Of a stretch of DNA of 64,000 nt, positions 49,832 to 64,000 are shown in pieces. The first letter of the stretch is position 1, and every line of letters begins with the position of its first letter. A model generated the notes under the pieces. That model worked only from the letters and a program-made list of their open reading frames with translations, made no database searches and was not told where the DNA came from. The stretch covers positions 806,001 to 870,000 of the forward strand of contig SRSI01000078.1 in NCBI GenBank assembly GCA_005656395.1, written 5' to 3'. Origin of the DNA: Strongyloides papillosus. Taxonomy: Eukaryota; Nematoda; Chromadorea; Rhabditida; Strongyloididae. A program made the translations under genes and the position numbers.

Positions 49832-52800
49832 TATTATGAAGTGAATTTGAAGTAACAAAAAAAATATGTATTAATAAAATTTTGACTTTGATTGCTTTTC
49901 CGATAATTTCGAGTGTAGATACCTTAAATGTAATTGCATAATTTTAGAATAAAAAAAATAAAATTTGATATAGTTTAATAAAATCAATTAAAAAAATGAT
50001 AATGTTATTAAGGAGAATAGTAAAACAATATTTATCTAGAAAGTAAATATAACAAATGATAACCAAAAATCTAAATAATAAGAGTTGTTTTAATAGAGAG
50101 GTCTAGATATGTAGGAAAGAATTTTAAAATATTCACGTGTCTTGTTTATTGGGGTTTCTTAAATAAAAGTATAGGAAATAACACGTACATTTTTATGTAG
50201 TAAAGAATGTAGGCATTTTATTTGTATATCGGCAATAAAGCTGAAGGAAGAGAAGTTGCCTCCCTTATAGTGTATATTTAAATGTTCTCATAATTTAAAA
50301 ATTTAACAATATAACTTAAAATTTGTTTTAAAAATCTATTAAAAATGCCACGCTTTTGTATGAAATGTGTTAAACTTTTATGCAGTTAGATAACATAAAA
50401 CATATATTTGCATGTATTTAGTGATAAAGAATTAAATGGTTTGGACATGATAAAAAAAGGGTCTCTTAATGTTTAAAATGCTTAACTCATCCAATATCTT
50501 TATATGGATAAAATTTCTATGAAATTTAATATCTTATTTAATAAAAAGAATAGGACAAAAAAATAATAAATATTTATGATACATGAATAACTAAATAATA
50601 AAAACATTTAATAAAAGGTTCCTATAACGAATCAAAATTTTATTATTATATACTCTATATATAATACTATCTACTAACTCTACCTTCATTTCATTATATA
50701 TGTATATAAAACATTAATAATCATTAATATGTTTTTGGAGAAGGTGATGTTTTAATCAGTAATATATACATAAAAATGAAGCAGTTAGTCTTAAAAATGA
50801 TAGCCTTGACGCGCAAAAGAACTTGATTATATTAATTTAAAGGCAACAAATACACAAATACAATATAAAAATGAAATGACAAATTTGTACATCAAACACA
50901 AATATTTATCATTTGAACACATCTTTAGTCCAAAATGGCAATCGATTAGATGATAAAAAGTATGTTATCTTCTAAACATGTACAATTAAAAAATATTTTA
51001 TGGGAAATATTATTAGTACTACTAAAATTTAACTTTAATTTATATAATAAGAAGTTAATATATATTTTGTAAATGGATAAAATTTTAAAAGCTAATGTTT
51101 AAAGCTACTTATCATTAAAATCAATAGGATGTATACTTAATAGACACATTAAAACAAAATAATTTAATGGCAAACATTTTAAAATTACTAATCAAATTGT
51201 TTATAGAGTAATATACGCACACACACTCATTAATATAATTTTAACTTATATTAACAAATAGTAATTTGTGAAATACTGTACTTTTAATTTTATAAAATAA
51301 TACTTTTACGTTTTATTTGTACTATAAATATAATTTAAGTCTATTAGATATTGTATCTAAAAAACATAGATAATCTATAAAAATATAAATGTTTTGTAAA
51401 TGAAAAGATATTAAATAAAATCGTCTTTTGAGAAGAAAATTTCATTCTTAAGTAACAGTATTAGTATGCTCCGCTTAATGTAGTATGATGTATTCATTAT
51501 TATTAGTTTTACAGGTATATAATATTTTGAAAGATATAGTTTATGGGCATATATTTTAATTAATTATACATATACCTACTTCGATGTATATTATAAAATG
51601 TATTATGCGATGATACTAATTTTTACCATTTATAAATTAATCGCAAATGTTTTCTTTTACGGAATAAAAAGCAATATGGAAAATAAAAATGTTATTTAAA
51701 GTGGTTAATAAAATTTTTTAATTTAAAATTATACTATAATCTATATTATCTAAATATTATTAAAAAGAAAAAAATAACCATAATGATAACAAGGTATAGT
51801 AGAAATTTTTTAAATTACTTTAAATAAAGAAAAATAGGTATAATTAGATAATTGGAATAGAGTGAAAATGAGTGTAACTATAATAATAATTAAAACTTTA
51901 ATGAGATATTAAAACGTTATATTATTTTAAAAATTAAATATAAGTATAATACCTTAACATATTTATGATAGCTCTTTCAAATTAATGTAAATATTTTTGT
52001 CAATTAAGTCAAAATAAATATACTTTATTATCTTTTTTTTAACAATTATATACATTAATCATTTTACATCATGAAAAGTCTATAATATGAATTATCTAAC
52101 TAATTTTGTCAAGATAAAAAGAAATAAAATAAAAAATAATTAAAACAACGAAAAGCAAGTTTATGTAAACATTAAAAAGATGTAATTTATAGATTATTAA
52201 GATAATATTATTATGATTAAAGGGACAAAGGCATCATTAAGTTGTCAAGTATTTTGACTTCAAATAATCTGCAGTTCAATCTATTTTTTTAAACAATTAA
52301 AAGTGAATATACGTGTGTATTTGATGTTTTAATAAAAAGCTTAAATTTTCAAGTTTCTTTAACTTTACAAAAGTGAAGTACTTTAAATAATAATGTTATC
52401 ATAGAATAATAATTCCATATTAGAATGCCCTACATACAATATGAAGAATACTGTTATTTCTAGGTTGACGTTCTACTTAAATATTTCCATAAGTCAATTT
52501 TTTTACATACTTTCATTTTGATAATATAGTTATATACTAATTAACAACACGTGAAAATTGATATCTATTAATAATAAATAATAATACGAGTACAACATGA
52601 TACATTATTATAATTACAAACTATATCGTCTTGGAGTACAAAAGTTGTTTTAATGTTTAGCGATAGTGATGAAGGTAAGTATTTTGATAGTAACGAAAAG
52701 CATTATGTGAATTCTTCATCAAAACTATCTTTCAAAAATGTTATTTTTAAAAGTAATTTAAAAAATTGTTAGGTATTAAATTTTTCAAATATTTAATGTG

Positions 52801-55057
52801 AAATATTTTTCATGTGTGTACATATTTCAGAAAAAAAAATATAAAATAATATTTATTTTTGAATTTTAAAGTATTTTTCTAATTTTTTAAAAAATGATAT
52901 ATGTATCGGTGAATTTTTTCTTATCATAAAATTTTGTTATTAATTGTTCATTCATATCATTATTTTAATGGAAATATAAAGTTGTCATAAATAATGTAAT
53001 AAAATATAAAAGAAATTAATAAATATATATCTTTGAAATAAATTAAATCGTCGCTGAAGCATCATAACTTGATAGTACCTTTGAATGATTTTATTCATTA
53101 GTTGAGATGAAGGTGTATTATACACTTTTACCTCGGAACATTAAATTTAATGATCTTTTTACAATTAAAAATTGGAATGTTGGCAAACAAAATACCTTAA
53201 TAAATATTATTTACAATCACCTTAAATTAATGCACCAAAAAAGGAAACATTTTAAATTGTCACACGTCAATTCTATTTCCTATTTTATTTCCATAACATG
53301 CTATAATAAAAAGTACCGCATTGCCAGAAAACATTCAGTCGGTACTCTTAAACTTTGTGCATTTTTTCCTCTCTCATAGTATTATTATACCTAAGGTATC
53401 ATCAAAACATTTGTTGACATGTAACACAAAGAATGTGTCAGCGAAATCTATGAGAATATTTATTTTTTTTATAAATGTACTTTATTAGTATATTTTACTC
53501 TTTCGAGCTAAAATGATATTTTTTTATCTATCATAATTAACATTAAAAAGTTATTCTTTATTAATAATAATAACAATAGAAAATAACAGATTTTTAACTC
53601 TATTCATACCTTTTTAGAAGATATTTTTTTCAATAAAAGTTTCTCAGCGCATATTTCACTCATGACATGTATATTATCCTTTTAGCATAATAATAATAAA
53701 TAATATAGCTTCATATAAAACAGACTCTGCATGAACTATGAGAATATAGTTTAAAGCTTCCTGTAAGTCTTATGGTTAAAATTTTCTTGTATATGAATAT
53801 ACAATTTCTAGTGATATGTCAATCATAGTATGCCATACTTGGGAAAAAACAAATCAACTCTTCTAATATAGATCTTTTAATTTAATAAAAAGACAGATGA
53901 ATAATGAAATTATTATGAATACATTTATCCCTTTTTGTTTTAATATTATCAAAATATTTAAAACAAAAATTTGAAAAATGTTGTTAATTTATACTAATAT
54001 ATTTACCTTTTTAAAAATGACATTTTTAGTAATAAACAAAATTTAAATTGGAGCCAATTTTTTAATAAGATAATTACAATAAAAATGTCAAATTTTTATT
54101 GGTGGAAAATTTTTTTTGTAATTACTATGCCGTTATTGTGTTTGAATGTTTCTCAAAAAATTAAAATGTTATAAAATCATAAGAAAGGATTATTTCATTG
54201 TTTCCATTTATAAAATCTCATTCAATATAATTTTAATGAGTATCATAAAAGAATTATTTCATGTTTTAAGTCATTTGATCTTTATATGGTATTGATGATT
54301 TTAGTCATAATAATATTATTATTACGAGCATGGCACATTTCATGTTTGTCATCAAATCATCGGCACTCTTGAAATTCTTTTCTATTATTTATATGAGGTA
54401 TACAATAATATTATTGCCTCATATAATGATTCATAAATCTATACAACTTTCCTTAGCTTTTGTTATATATAACTCCAAGAAATAAAAGCTATTTTTTTCT
54501 TTATTAGAGTTATTTTTTATCTTACGTAACATAGAAAAAAAATGTGTAGCATAAGGTAATATCTTGAGAAAAAGGATAGGTTAAGGGGTTGGCATAGATT
54601 GCGGCACATTATTGTATTAACTGTGAATAAAAATATCATCTATAAAAGAAGTCATTTAGCCACACCTCTTTGCCATTCGGAATATAAAGGTTCATGCAGT
54701 CCTTGTATGGCCATTAGTTTCAAATTTCTCGATACTCATAAACTAGATTAAATTTAATCAAAAGAAACTTTCTAACAATTCTGAAGGTCTATATATTTTT
54801 GATGATGCCGAATGAAATTATTTTTTTTTCATCCTAATTATCTATTGCCTACCTATCTCGATAAGATTATATTCTATTTTTTTATCTTTTCCGAATAATT
54901 GCCTTTAAAATATTACCTAAAGCTGCCATTTATACATTAATCTTATATTTTATTTTTTTAGATTGTTTTTCTACATATTAAAGAATAGAAATTGAATATT
55001 TTTATTTACTCTACTAGAATCTTCTACAACAACAGAATATTTCAGTATTTTAAAAAA
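49832..55057. other. Gene-poor AT-rich spacer upstream of Wnt
   Basis: About 5.2 kb. Two weak items: ATG 52653 starts MFSDSDE and runs into a consensus GTAAGT donor at 52675, which could be a tiny first exon with no partner found. The open frame 53107-53379 (90 codons, basic, no motif) is somewhat richer in G+C than its flanks. Neither is called as a gene. The region probably contains Wnt regulatory DNA. Confidence 0.5.
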
Positions 55058-56415
55058 ATGTTTAAAATTTCTATAATTTTAATAACATTCCTTCAATTTT
55101 CATCAGCATGGTGGTAAGTTTTTTTCCTAAACTAAATATCAAAGAACTCATTGAAAATTTTATTATTTTTCTAACTTGAAGGTCAATAGAATTTTGGTCT
55201 TTTTTAAAGAACAGATGTCTAGTTTTCATGTAAAAGCGACATGGCCTCATAAATTTTTACGATCATCAGAAATTATTATATCTTTATATCCATATATGTG
55301 TATATTTAAAAAGGGCTAACTTTAAAGAATAATATTTAAATAAATATTTTTATAGGTTGTTGTCACAAGTTGCTAATAAAGACGAAACTACTACAATATC
55401 AGATATAAATTGTGCTAGTTTACCTGGTATAAATAGAAGACAAAGAGAACTATGTCAAAATTACCCCACTGCTGTATCAGTAGTTATAAGTGGATTGAAA
55501 AAAGCAGTCCATGAATGTAGAAATCAATTTAGGGAGGAACAATGGAATTGTACTGGTGATAATGGTTTTGGTGTAGCTCCATATAAAGTTGCATCAAGAG
55601 AATCAGCATTTGTTTACGCAATAAGTTCAGCAGCAATTAGCCATACGTTAGCTAAAGCATGTGCTCAAGGTATTATACCAAATTGTGGATGTGGACAACT
55701 TCCTATGAATACCCGTCAAAATACTGATTTTATGTGGTCAGGATGTTCTGATAACATTAGATTTGGTAATTCATTTGGACGTAAATTTATGGATAATGTT
55801 GAGAAACAACATATGGATGCTAGAGCAATGATGAATTTACACAATAACAAAGCAGCTCGTAAATTATTATCAAGTAAGATGCAAAAAACTTGTAAATGTC
55901 ATGGAGTATCTGGTTCATGTGTTACAAAAACATGTTGGAAAACAGTACCAAAATTTGATGAATTTGCAAGATTTCTTAAAGAAAAATATGAACGTGCACA
56001 ACAAGTTACAGCATCACCACAAAACAATGAATTGATTGTACGATCAACTCACTATACAGTTGTTTCATCATCACCCAATGAAAAAGTTTTATCACCAATA
56101 AATTCAATTGGACATACTCTTGTTAGATCAGGTCGTTTTCTTAAAGAACAACAACAACCAAGGTTTGCTGGTAATGGTGAACTAGTTTTCTTAGATCATT
56201 CTCCTGATTATTGTATATATGATCCAAAAAATGAAATAATGGGAACAAGCGGAAGAGAATGTACCTCAAAAACATGCCCAAAATTGTGTTGTGGAAGAGG
56301 ATGGACGACTGTTCGTGAACTTAAGCAAGAACCATGTCATTGTAAATTTATCTATTGTTGTGAGGTTAAATGCCAAACTTGTACAAGAATTGTAGAAAAG
56401 CATTATTGCCGTTAA
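55058..56415 (+). CDS. Wnt family secreted signalling glycoprotein
   Basis: Exon 55058-55113 encodes the signal peptide (MFKISIILITFLQFSSAWW). It joins exon 55356-56415 across a 242-nt intron in phase, giving 371 residues. Wnt signatures: FREEQWNC, ESAFVYAISSAAI, WSGCSDNIRFG, CKCHGVSGSCVTKTCW and the C-terminal cysteine-rich domain ending CHCKFIYCCEVKCQTC...HYC. The serine in GVSGSC is the conserved lipid-modified residue needed for secretion and Frizzled binding. QWNCT is a likely N-glycosylation site. Length and cysteine pattern are normal, so a working ligand is expected. Which of the nematode Wnts it is cannot be settled by eye; DARAMMNLHNN is shared by several classes. It has only one intron and long spacers on both sides. 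Confidence 0.96.
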
Positions 56416-59279
56416 CACACATAATTATATATACTTTTTTTTCTGAATTTAGAAAAAAAAGAAGTTTGTGCCAACAAATAATAATGCTATTCTCGCAAAA
56501 CTGTAATAATATATATATCTTATTTTTTATACAATATTATACAATTTATTTATTCTTTATACAAATTTTATCATTATTCTTTAAAATTACTTTTTTCATT
56601 ATTTCATAATATTTTCTTTTTTTTAAATTTTCGACCTTCAAAATATAATCATTGTAATATAAACACTTTTTTACTGATACACATTTCATTATATGATAAA
56701 TATTGTTTTTGTTTGTTAAGATGTACTTAATATTAAATAAAAAACAAAAACTTATCTACTATTTATTTTGTTAGATCGGTAATTTTTTATTTATGATAAA
56801 ATGAGAATACCTCAGATAGAAATATGAATATATGTATACTTCAAGTGTGATTTTATATTATCTTAGTAACTTTGAATCAAATGTTATTATTATTTCATTG
56901 TGTTAACAGAAAAACACTCGAGAACTGAATTAAAGTTATCGTTATTTAAATATTAAACATAATTTGTTATTGATACGAAACTGGTGTTTTGAGAATAAAA
57001 TTTTTAAGCATTCTGAATGATAGTTCAAGAAATAAGATAAAGTTACACTAGTTTATTTTATAAACTTGTCTTTTTTAATATTTATAAAGGTTTTTATAAT
57101 AATTTATTAATACAGTTATAAGTTTAAATAGTACTAAAACTATTCATTTATTTTACATTTTAATAAATTTATATGAAAAAAGATTTTAATATCTTGAAAA
57201 TTATATTAAACTAAAAAGTTATTTTTAATATTTTCATGATAACTTCATATTCTTTATATTATTACTCTTTTTGCTTATTCTTATTATTTACAAAAACCTC
57301 TTTATTAATAACATTTAAAAAAAAAGCGTGTAACTATGATTATGTTATTTAAAAGTTAATGAGCTTTTATGTTATAACAGGATCTTTATGGTTCAAGAAT
57401 GAATCAGTTTTTAACAAGCTTCTTTCATATTTAGAATCTTAAATATTAAGTATATTAAATGTAGAAAGGTACCATTACTTACCCTTTTTAAAAATACATA
57501 ATTATTACATATTAGAAGGAAATAATAATGTAAAAATTTAAAATAAATATATTTGATACGATTACTTAAACTGGTAAAAAAATTCCCATACTTCTTATAT
57601 CTCTTCTTAAGATTCAAAAATTTTAAAATATTTATTATAAATGTCCCTTATAATTTAACTGTACTAAGGTATATTAACGTTATTTATTATATGTAGTGGA
57701 CATCACCTAACCACATTAGTATAAAGAAATAATACCAAACTCGTTACCTCCTTAACTTATTATCTTTGACTTGGGTGATTATTGCAAGAGTATCTATTTC
57801 TAAAATATTTATTTTGTATATGTATATGACATTCCCAAATACATTCTACCTATTCCACATTTAATCTTGAACTACTACGTGAAAAAATTATTAAATCACT
57901 AGTTAGCAAGTCATAATTTTTAAGTGGACATTGGTAAAGAAATATATCAAGTGGGCATGTTTACTTTGTTACATTTTCACAAATAATATGTCAATTTCGT
58001 AATATAAGTTAACTATTTTAATTTTTTTTTTTGTAAATGTATATTAATTTGAAGGGTTAAAGTTAATGGTTATTTATAAAATAATACTTACTCTAAATTC
58101 ATATTTTTTTTTTATTTTTAAAAATGTCTTATGATTACATTTGATAACTTTTTTAAATGGTAGTAGAAGTTTTGTCATTTTAAAATACTTTATAGATTTT
58201 TTTAATTGCTGTTTTTGAATATATTAAATATTAACTAAAAAACTTAAAAATTATATTTTCTAATTTATTATTTTTGTTATTCAATTATTTGTTTTTAAAG
58301 AATTCGTAAAAATTTTAGTTTTGAAAGGGGAAGTAATATAAATTATCAGTTATAAATAATTATGTATAAAAATGATTTTTAGTTTGTTTGATTCTATTTT
58401 CCATTAAATTTCTTAACTTTTCATTATGAAGATTCTAATTAATTTATTGTTCTTACCTTTTAAATTGTCCGTCTTCATTTATTTACTTTTTGAAAACATT
58501 TTTTTATATGTATGTTAACAGAATTATTAAGAATTTAAAACCAGTGGTTAAGCTTCTTTAATTAAGCCAAAAATTGTTTCTCAGGTTATTTTAAAAACTC
58601 TTATATATATAGAACAAAAGAAGAACTATAGGATAATTTGTTAAAGAGTAATGACTTTTATTGATGTTATAGTGATAGTAAGTAATAAAGTAAACATATT
58701 CTTATCTCCCATATTAAGATTTACCTTACTGTTATCCTCACAATTGTCTTTGACCCCTCAATTAGTCTGTCTGTTTGATTAATGAAGGGAGATTATTATA
58801 AACTATAGTAATTTACTCCATTTCCGGACACATTGTCAATCTTTATTCTAAATCATCAACTACTTTGTATATATATTTTGTTAACGTTCACTGAAAATTT
58901 GTGCTTTATTTATTAATTGTTAATAAACTTTATTATATTAAAAGAGTACATCACTATTTATTAAAAGCTTTCTTTAGAATTATTAAATAAATATTATCAA
59001 GTATCTTATATTGTCCATCGTATAAAATATTCTTTTTAATTTTATTAAATTTTATTATTAAAAATATCTTTTCATTACAGAATCGTTCTCAAATATTAAA
59101 AAATAGGAATTTTCTCTAAAACTCCAATTCGATATTATACTAATATTTTTGAATTACAATTAATAAAGAAACATTTTGTTAAGTTATTAAAGATAACAAA
59201 GATCATATATGATAAATAAAAAATAGCAATTATATATTAATTTTGTATACCAAATTATTTTTAATCTCTGTCATATAAG
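56416..59279. other. Spacer between Wnt and cadherin genes
   Basis: About 2.9 kb, AT-rich. It includes an AATAAA hexamer near 56735 that may end the Wnt transcript. No gene seen; small open frames such as 57411-57617 (-) lack motifs. Confidence 0.5.
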
Positions 59280-62200
59280 ATGCGACAACATCAATTAAAA
59301 AGTAGAAAATTGCATCAATCTTATATTCCCAAGTTCAATACATTATTTTTTACCTTTCCAATAATCTTTTTATCGTGTCTAATCTGTGACGTGAGCTCTC
59401 AAGAGTCAAATCCAGTTTTTTCTCGTGTTAACTTCTTTAACAACAACATTCCACAACTTCATTCATATGGCCAACAAACTACAAGTAGTTCAGAGTTATA
59501 TGAAAGTTCAATTACTTCTTATCATGATCCACAATTAAAAGTATCCTCAAATGATGGTTATATAAAAGAAGGTTCAACAAGAGGGACAATAGTTAAAATG
59601 TCACCATCTGATAACTCAGAAAACTTCCAAATATTGGTATCTGATGATGACTTGAAACCAGGAATGCCTCCAGCTACTTATCAGTATATTCTCACTGGAT
59701 TGGGTGCAACAATTTTTGCAATTGATCAAAGAGGATATATTTATTTGAATTCTGATACAATTGCTATATCTAAAACAAATCCAAGTGTATATCAATTAAA
59801 TATTCAAGCACGTGAAGTTGGAACTAATCCTACAAGAAGCTCTGATTCCTCAACAATTTTTATTCATGTTGTACCAAATAAAGATAATCGCCCAATTTTT
59901 GAATCTCCTGTTTTTATGGCTAATGTTACATCATTTGGCGGACCAAGACCAGTTCTTGCGATAAAAGCTGATAATGATTTTGATGGTTCAGGGATGATTT
60001 ATACAATTTCTCAAGTTACCAATGGAGCAGATACTAGCTTTTTTTATGATCACACAAATCATCAATTAATGGTTAATGGCCCATTAATTCCGGGGGTTAA
60101 ATATCAAGTCATTTTGGAGGCTAAATCGGTTAGTGGACAAACCAGTCAAACGTTGATCGTTGTAACTGCAGAGACATTTCAGTTTAACTTTACAACACCA
60201 ACACCACAGCAACCAATGTTTGCTATAACTGACTTTTCATCAAAAATGACAACATCTATTCAAGAACCATCGGAAGCTGTCCAAACATTTGTCACAGAGA
60301 TTAGTGAGGCAACACCAATTAATACAGTAGTTGTGACATTAGGTGATTCTGTCTCTTTTTCTACAACCTACTTCGTAATTGTTGAAGGAAATGAAGAAGG
60401 AATGTTTAATATTAATCCGGATACGTAAGTTTATTATTTTGACATGTTTAATTACAATGACATTATAGTGGATCTATCACAACACTTAAAAAATTTGATA
60501 CTCAAAAAAAAGATATTTACACACTACATATTGAAGCGAGATCAAAGAATCCCGATCAACATTTATATTGGACAATTATTCAAATAGGTGTTAAAGACGA
60601 AAATGAGAACGCTCCTATATTTGTTGATCGTAAACCTATTAAATTCTCAATAACTATTGATTCTAATAGTGATATACAAGAAAATATGTATATTGGAAAA
60701 GTTAATGTTAAAGATGATGATAGTGGTGAAAATGGAGTTTTTGATTTGAAGATAATGCCACCAAAAGATAAATTATTTAGTATTGACAATGAAGGTTACG
60801 TAAGGGTTGCTGGAGAATTTACCACACAACATTTTGGTATTCATAAAGTTAACGTAATTGCAACTGATCGTGGAGAACCACCATTAGAATCAAGAACATC
60901 TATTATGATTGTTATTGGAGCAGAATTTGTTCCGGAAATTGATACAAAACCATATGGTACAACAAATAATGTACCATCAGTAAGTGAATCAACGTTAACT
61001 ACTGATTATGGAAGTAGTGAATCTTCATTATTTACTATAGCATCATTACCACCTACAATCTTTAGAACAACACAATCACCACAAATTACAGATTATGAGA
61101 CAGAATCTTCAAATGAGTATAGTACAACATTCAATGGCAAATTAAATACAAGGATGCCTCCATCTACAGTAATGTCAACAGAAACATCAACGGAAGAAGA
61201 AACTACCACACCTATGTATACAAAGAAAATTACTAATCTTGGACCATTCTCTCAAATATTAACTAATAAACCTGAATCAACTATTACAACAGATTTTGAA
61301 TCAACAGAAACAAGTACAGAATTAAAAACAACACCATCAACTACAATAAGAACGACTACAACACCAACAACTACTACAACACGCCTTAGATTAGCACCAG
61401 TATTTGATCCAGCTGAAATTAATGTGGTTGTTGATGAAAATGAAGGAAATATTGAGTTAGCCCGTCTAGAAGCTTCTTATCCTGATGCTAAATCTGGTAG
61501 TATTACATATACAATGTTAAGTGGAGATACAAATCTTTTTAGTATCAGTAGTTTTACAGGAACATTAAAATTATTGAAACCACTTGATGCAGAATCAATT
61601 AGTGAATATACCATTATTATAGGAACAGTTGAAAGTAACGTTTTGGAGAGAGATGATACAATGGATCATACAGCAACAGTTACAGTTAAGGTACATGATA
61701 TAAATGATTGGATACCTAACTTTGAACAAAATGAGTATAATTTTATTCTTGGGGCTGGTGTTGAACCAGGTACAATTGTTGGACAGGTTAGCGCTTTTGA
61801 TCAAGATAGAGATGCTCCTAATAATGAGATACAATACAAACTTGTTAATACTGACGGTATGGAGAAGTACTTTGGAATTAATAAGATTAATGGATTGATA
61901 ACATTACTTAAAGATGGAAAAGATTTATCAGGAAAAAATGTTACCCTAAGAATTGAAGCATACGATAAAGGTACCCCGTCACAATCAACATATTCAGATG
62001 TCAAAATAACAATTAATCCATCAGAATCAAAATTAATACCAAAAGAACAAAATAGTTTTAATTTAACTCCTCAACAAGGTGTTATACAATTTTCACAAAG
62101 AAATTATACATCATCAGTTAGTGAGGCTGTCAGACCACCACATCTTGTTCAAATACTTTCTGTTACCAACAAACCAAAAGATACAAGATTTATAATATGT

Positions 62201-63762
62201 AGTATATATTCAGGTAACTTTAGAAATGCATTTGGTATAACAACAGGTAATGATGGTAATTGTGAATTGAGAACTCAAACTGCTCTTGATAGAGAAACTG
62301 TTGAAAAGTATTTACTTAACATCACAGTAGCATATGAAGGAAAGACGGACTATGCAATGATTTCTATTACGGTCCTTGATGCCAACGATAATGTTCCACA
62401 GTTTATTTTTGAAGAAGGTAGTGAAATAACATCATACTTTGGTGCTGTTGCATCTAATGCTCCTGCATTTACAAGAGTCCTTACTGCTAAAGCTGAAGAC
62501 TCTGATTTAGGAAATAGTAGTATTGTCAGATATGAATTAGATCCTTTATCAATTGATTCAAAATTCTTTACAATTGATAGTAGTACAGGTGAAATTACAA
62601 TAAAACAATCAATGAATCAAATTTCACAGAAGAGTCGTAAAGCATTTTATGAGTTAAAAATTTCGGCATGTGATTCACCAATTTCAGGACAAATGTTATG
62701 TTCAAAAGCTGATGCTATTGTAAATGTAGTAACAGATATTAATAGGTTTATAACAACAATATCTGGTGCTCAACCAACACATATTAAAGCACATGAACAA
62801 GATATAAAATTAGCTTTAAAACAATGTTCTGGATTATGTACAATGCTTCACGTAGAAAAAATGAGAGAAAGAACTGTAAATCCAAGTGGTAATGTTGTAA
62901 CGGATATCATTTGGTATGCTATAAATCCATCAACAAAAAGAATTTGTAAGAAACAAGATTTCAGTAAATTGTTTACACAATCATCAAAAGAATTAGTTGC
63001 CGGAAAATTACAACCATGGTTTGCTGTTGAAAATATTGTTGAGGATATTAAACAAAATCAAGAGGATTCAATTGATATGAGTTATATCTCAATATTCCCA
63101 GAGAATTGGAAATCAATTTCAACAATATTAATTATTGCTGGAGTTGTTATAGGTTTTGGAGCTATTATTATATCATGTGCTGTATGTATTTATTATGGAA
63201 GATATAGTAATAAAGATTCCCAGGTACATTCATATCCAACAATTTATCCAATGCCTAAATATGGAACAATATATTTACCAAATGGTGGAGGTCCTTATCC
63301 AATAGATAATAAGATGTATGAAACACAGGTAGGTTATCACCATAATATTCCTGTGCACTATTAACATAAATTTTTCCACCAATTCTTATTCAGATGTTGG
63401 ACTTACAGATAAGTGATGAAAATTATACATTAAAAAATAGCTCAATTCGTTCAAAAAATATTTTATTAAATGGAGGAATGTATGAACAAAGAGATTCAAA
63501 TAGTCATTATGGTCCCGTTAATGGTGTCTTACAAGATGGAAGGATGATGAATAATGGAATAGGAAGACCTAACAATAATTATGGAAGGCAACATTCCATT
63601 CACGATGAAGGTGATTTTAGTATTGAAGAAAATATGTATGCATTAAATGGACCAAGAAATTTACCATCAGAAAATTCTAGAATGATGCGTGGACAGATGA
63701 GTTATCAACAGCAAGATACTGAAAGTTCATTTCCTAGACACTCAGCCCAACATCATTTTTAA
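59280..63762 (+). CDS. Cadherin-like single-pass adhesion receptor
   Basis: Exons 59280-60424, 60469-63328 and 63394-63762 join in phase (introns 44 and 65 nt) to give 1457 residues. The hydrophobic stretch at about residues 22-38 is a signal anchor or peptide. Several cadherin repeats are marked by calcium-binding linkers: [33 protein letters not shown], plus [14 protein letters not shown] and TDRGEPP. A Thr/Ser-rich mucin-like insert (about residues 535-690) separates repeats. A cysteine-bearing juxtamembrane region precedes one membrane helix (about 1264-1290). The cytoplasmic tail of about 165 residues has no recognisable catenin-binding motif, which argues against a classical cadherin. 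It most likely acts in cell-cell or cell-matrix adhesion. If the second intron is kept, translation runs 11 more codons ([11 protein letters not shown]) and stops, which would give a shorter tail. Confidence 0.92.
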
Positions 63763-63963
63763 TTTATTAAATGTTCTAAAAATTTAACTATAATACCAAC
63801 TCCTATATAAATTTTAAAAAAATTAACGGAAAAGAAATTAAGATATATTATACAAAAAACAAAAGATTTATTGTATAAATCTTTGTCGCAAGAAAATCCT
63901 CCAAAAACCATGTCAATATTTTTACATATATCATTTGAAAGTTATAATTAGAAATTTACTCAC
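63763..63963. other. 3' flank of the cadherin gene
   Basis: AT-rich. On the minus strand it would be intron or 3' flank of the possible exon at the right edge. Confidence 0.4.
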
Positions 63964-64000
63964 CGGTAACAATTTTGTTTGTCGTATCAAACTTAAAAAA
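63964..64000 (-). CDS. Possible exon end of a neighbouring gene cut by the window edge
   Basis: On the minus strand KFDTTNKIVTG-like coding sequence runs into a consensus G|GTGAGT donor at 63963. At 37 bases it is too short to identify. It may continue beyond base 64000. Confidence 0.25.

Noticed and set aside
49856..49858. TTG start for the hexokinase-like protein
   Set aside because: Non-ATG; ATG at 49831 lies in the same frame and gives the normal N-terminal length.
1..64000. CRISPR arrays, bacterial operons or prophage
   Set aside because: Introns, gene families and composition are those of an animal nucleus; no direct-repeat spacer arrays are seen.

Overview
The window is animal nuclear DNA, most likely from a nematode close to Strongyloides (clade IV). 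The evidence is a very AT-rich background, introns mostly 38-120 nt long with GTAAG donors and TTTTAG-type acceptors, compact genes separated by gene-free AT-rich spacers, an astacin with a ShK-type C-terminal domain (a family strongly expanded in Strongyloides), and relics of mariner transposons. The species call is inference; no ribosomal or mitochondrial marker is present.

Layout. 1-1.7 kb: the 3' end of a P4-ATPase (lipid flippase) gene, + strand. 1.7-13.2 kb: AT-rich DNA with two mariner copies, an (AT)n microsatellite and a stretch rich in TCGCAA motifs. 13.2-14.4 kb: secreted astacin metalloprotease (-). 15.7-17.9 kb: single-pass membrane protein whose ectodomain resembles Shavenoid (-). 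18-29.5 kb: mostly gene-free, with a third mariner copy, a decayed ~190-bp repeat, two base-richer islands and one weak gene candidate at 27.3-28.2 kb (-). 29.5-30.1 kb: TLX/Clawless-type homeobox gene (+), convergent with a soluble guanylate cyclase-like gene at 30.2-32.4 kb (-). 33.3-36.6 kb: PTB-SH2 adaptor (-), possibly with a further 5' exon near 37.9 kb. 42.1-43.1 kb: remains of an immunoglobulin-repeat gene. 44.3-47.9 kb: large coiled-coil protein of unknown function (+). 48.3-49.8 kb: hexokinase-family gene (-). 55.1-56.4 kb: Wnt ligand (+). 59.3-63.8 kb: cadherin-like adhesion receptor (+). A short possible exon of another gene (-) lies at the right edge.

Most exons were joined here by hand. 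Each join was checked for GT...AG ends and for reading phase, but none has transcript support. The genes do not form an operon or an obvious pathway. Several belong to developmental signalling and adhesion (Wnt, cadherin, TLX, PTB-SH2), as expected for ordinary animal euchromatin.

The most notable signal is that three proteins keep a recognisable fold but have lost key residues. The guanylate cyclase keeps its haem pocket but has a broken catalytic core. The SH2 domain lacks the phosphotyrosine-binding arginine. The hexokinase keeps sugar-binding residues but has an altered ATP site. A second notable signal is that the mariner copies share the same disabling lesions, which suggests a non-autonomous family moved by another element's transposase.
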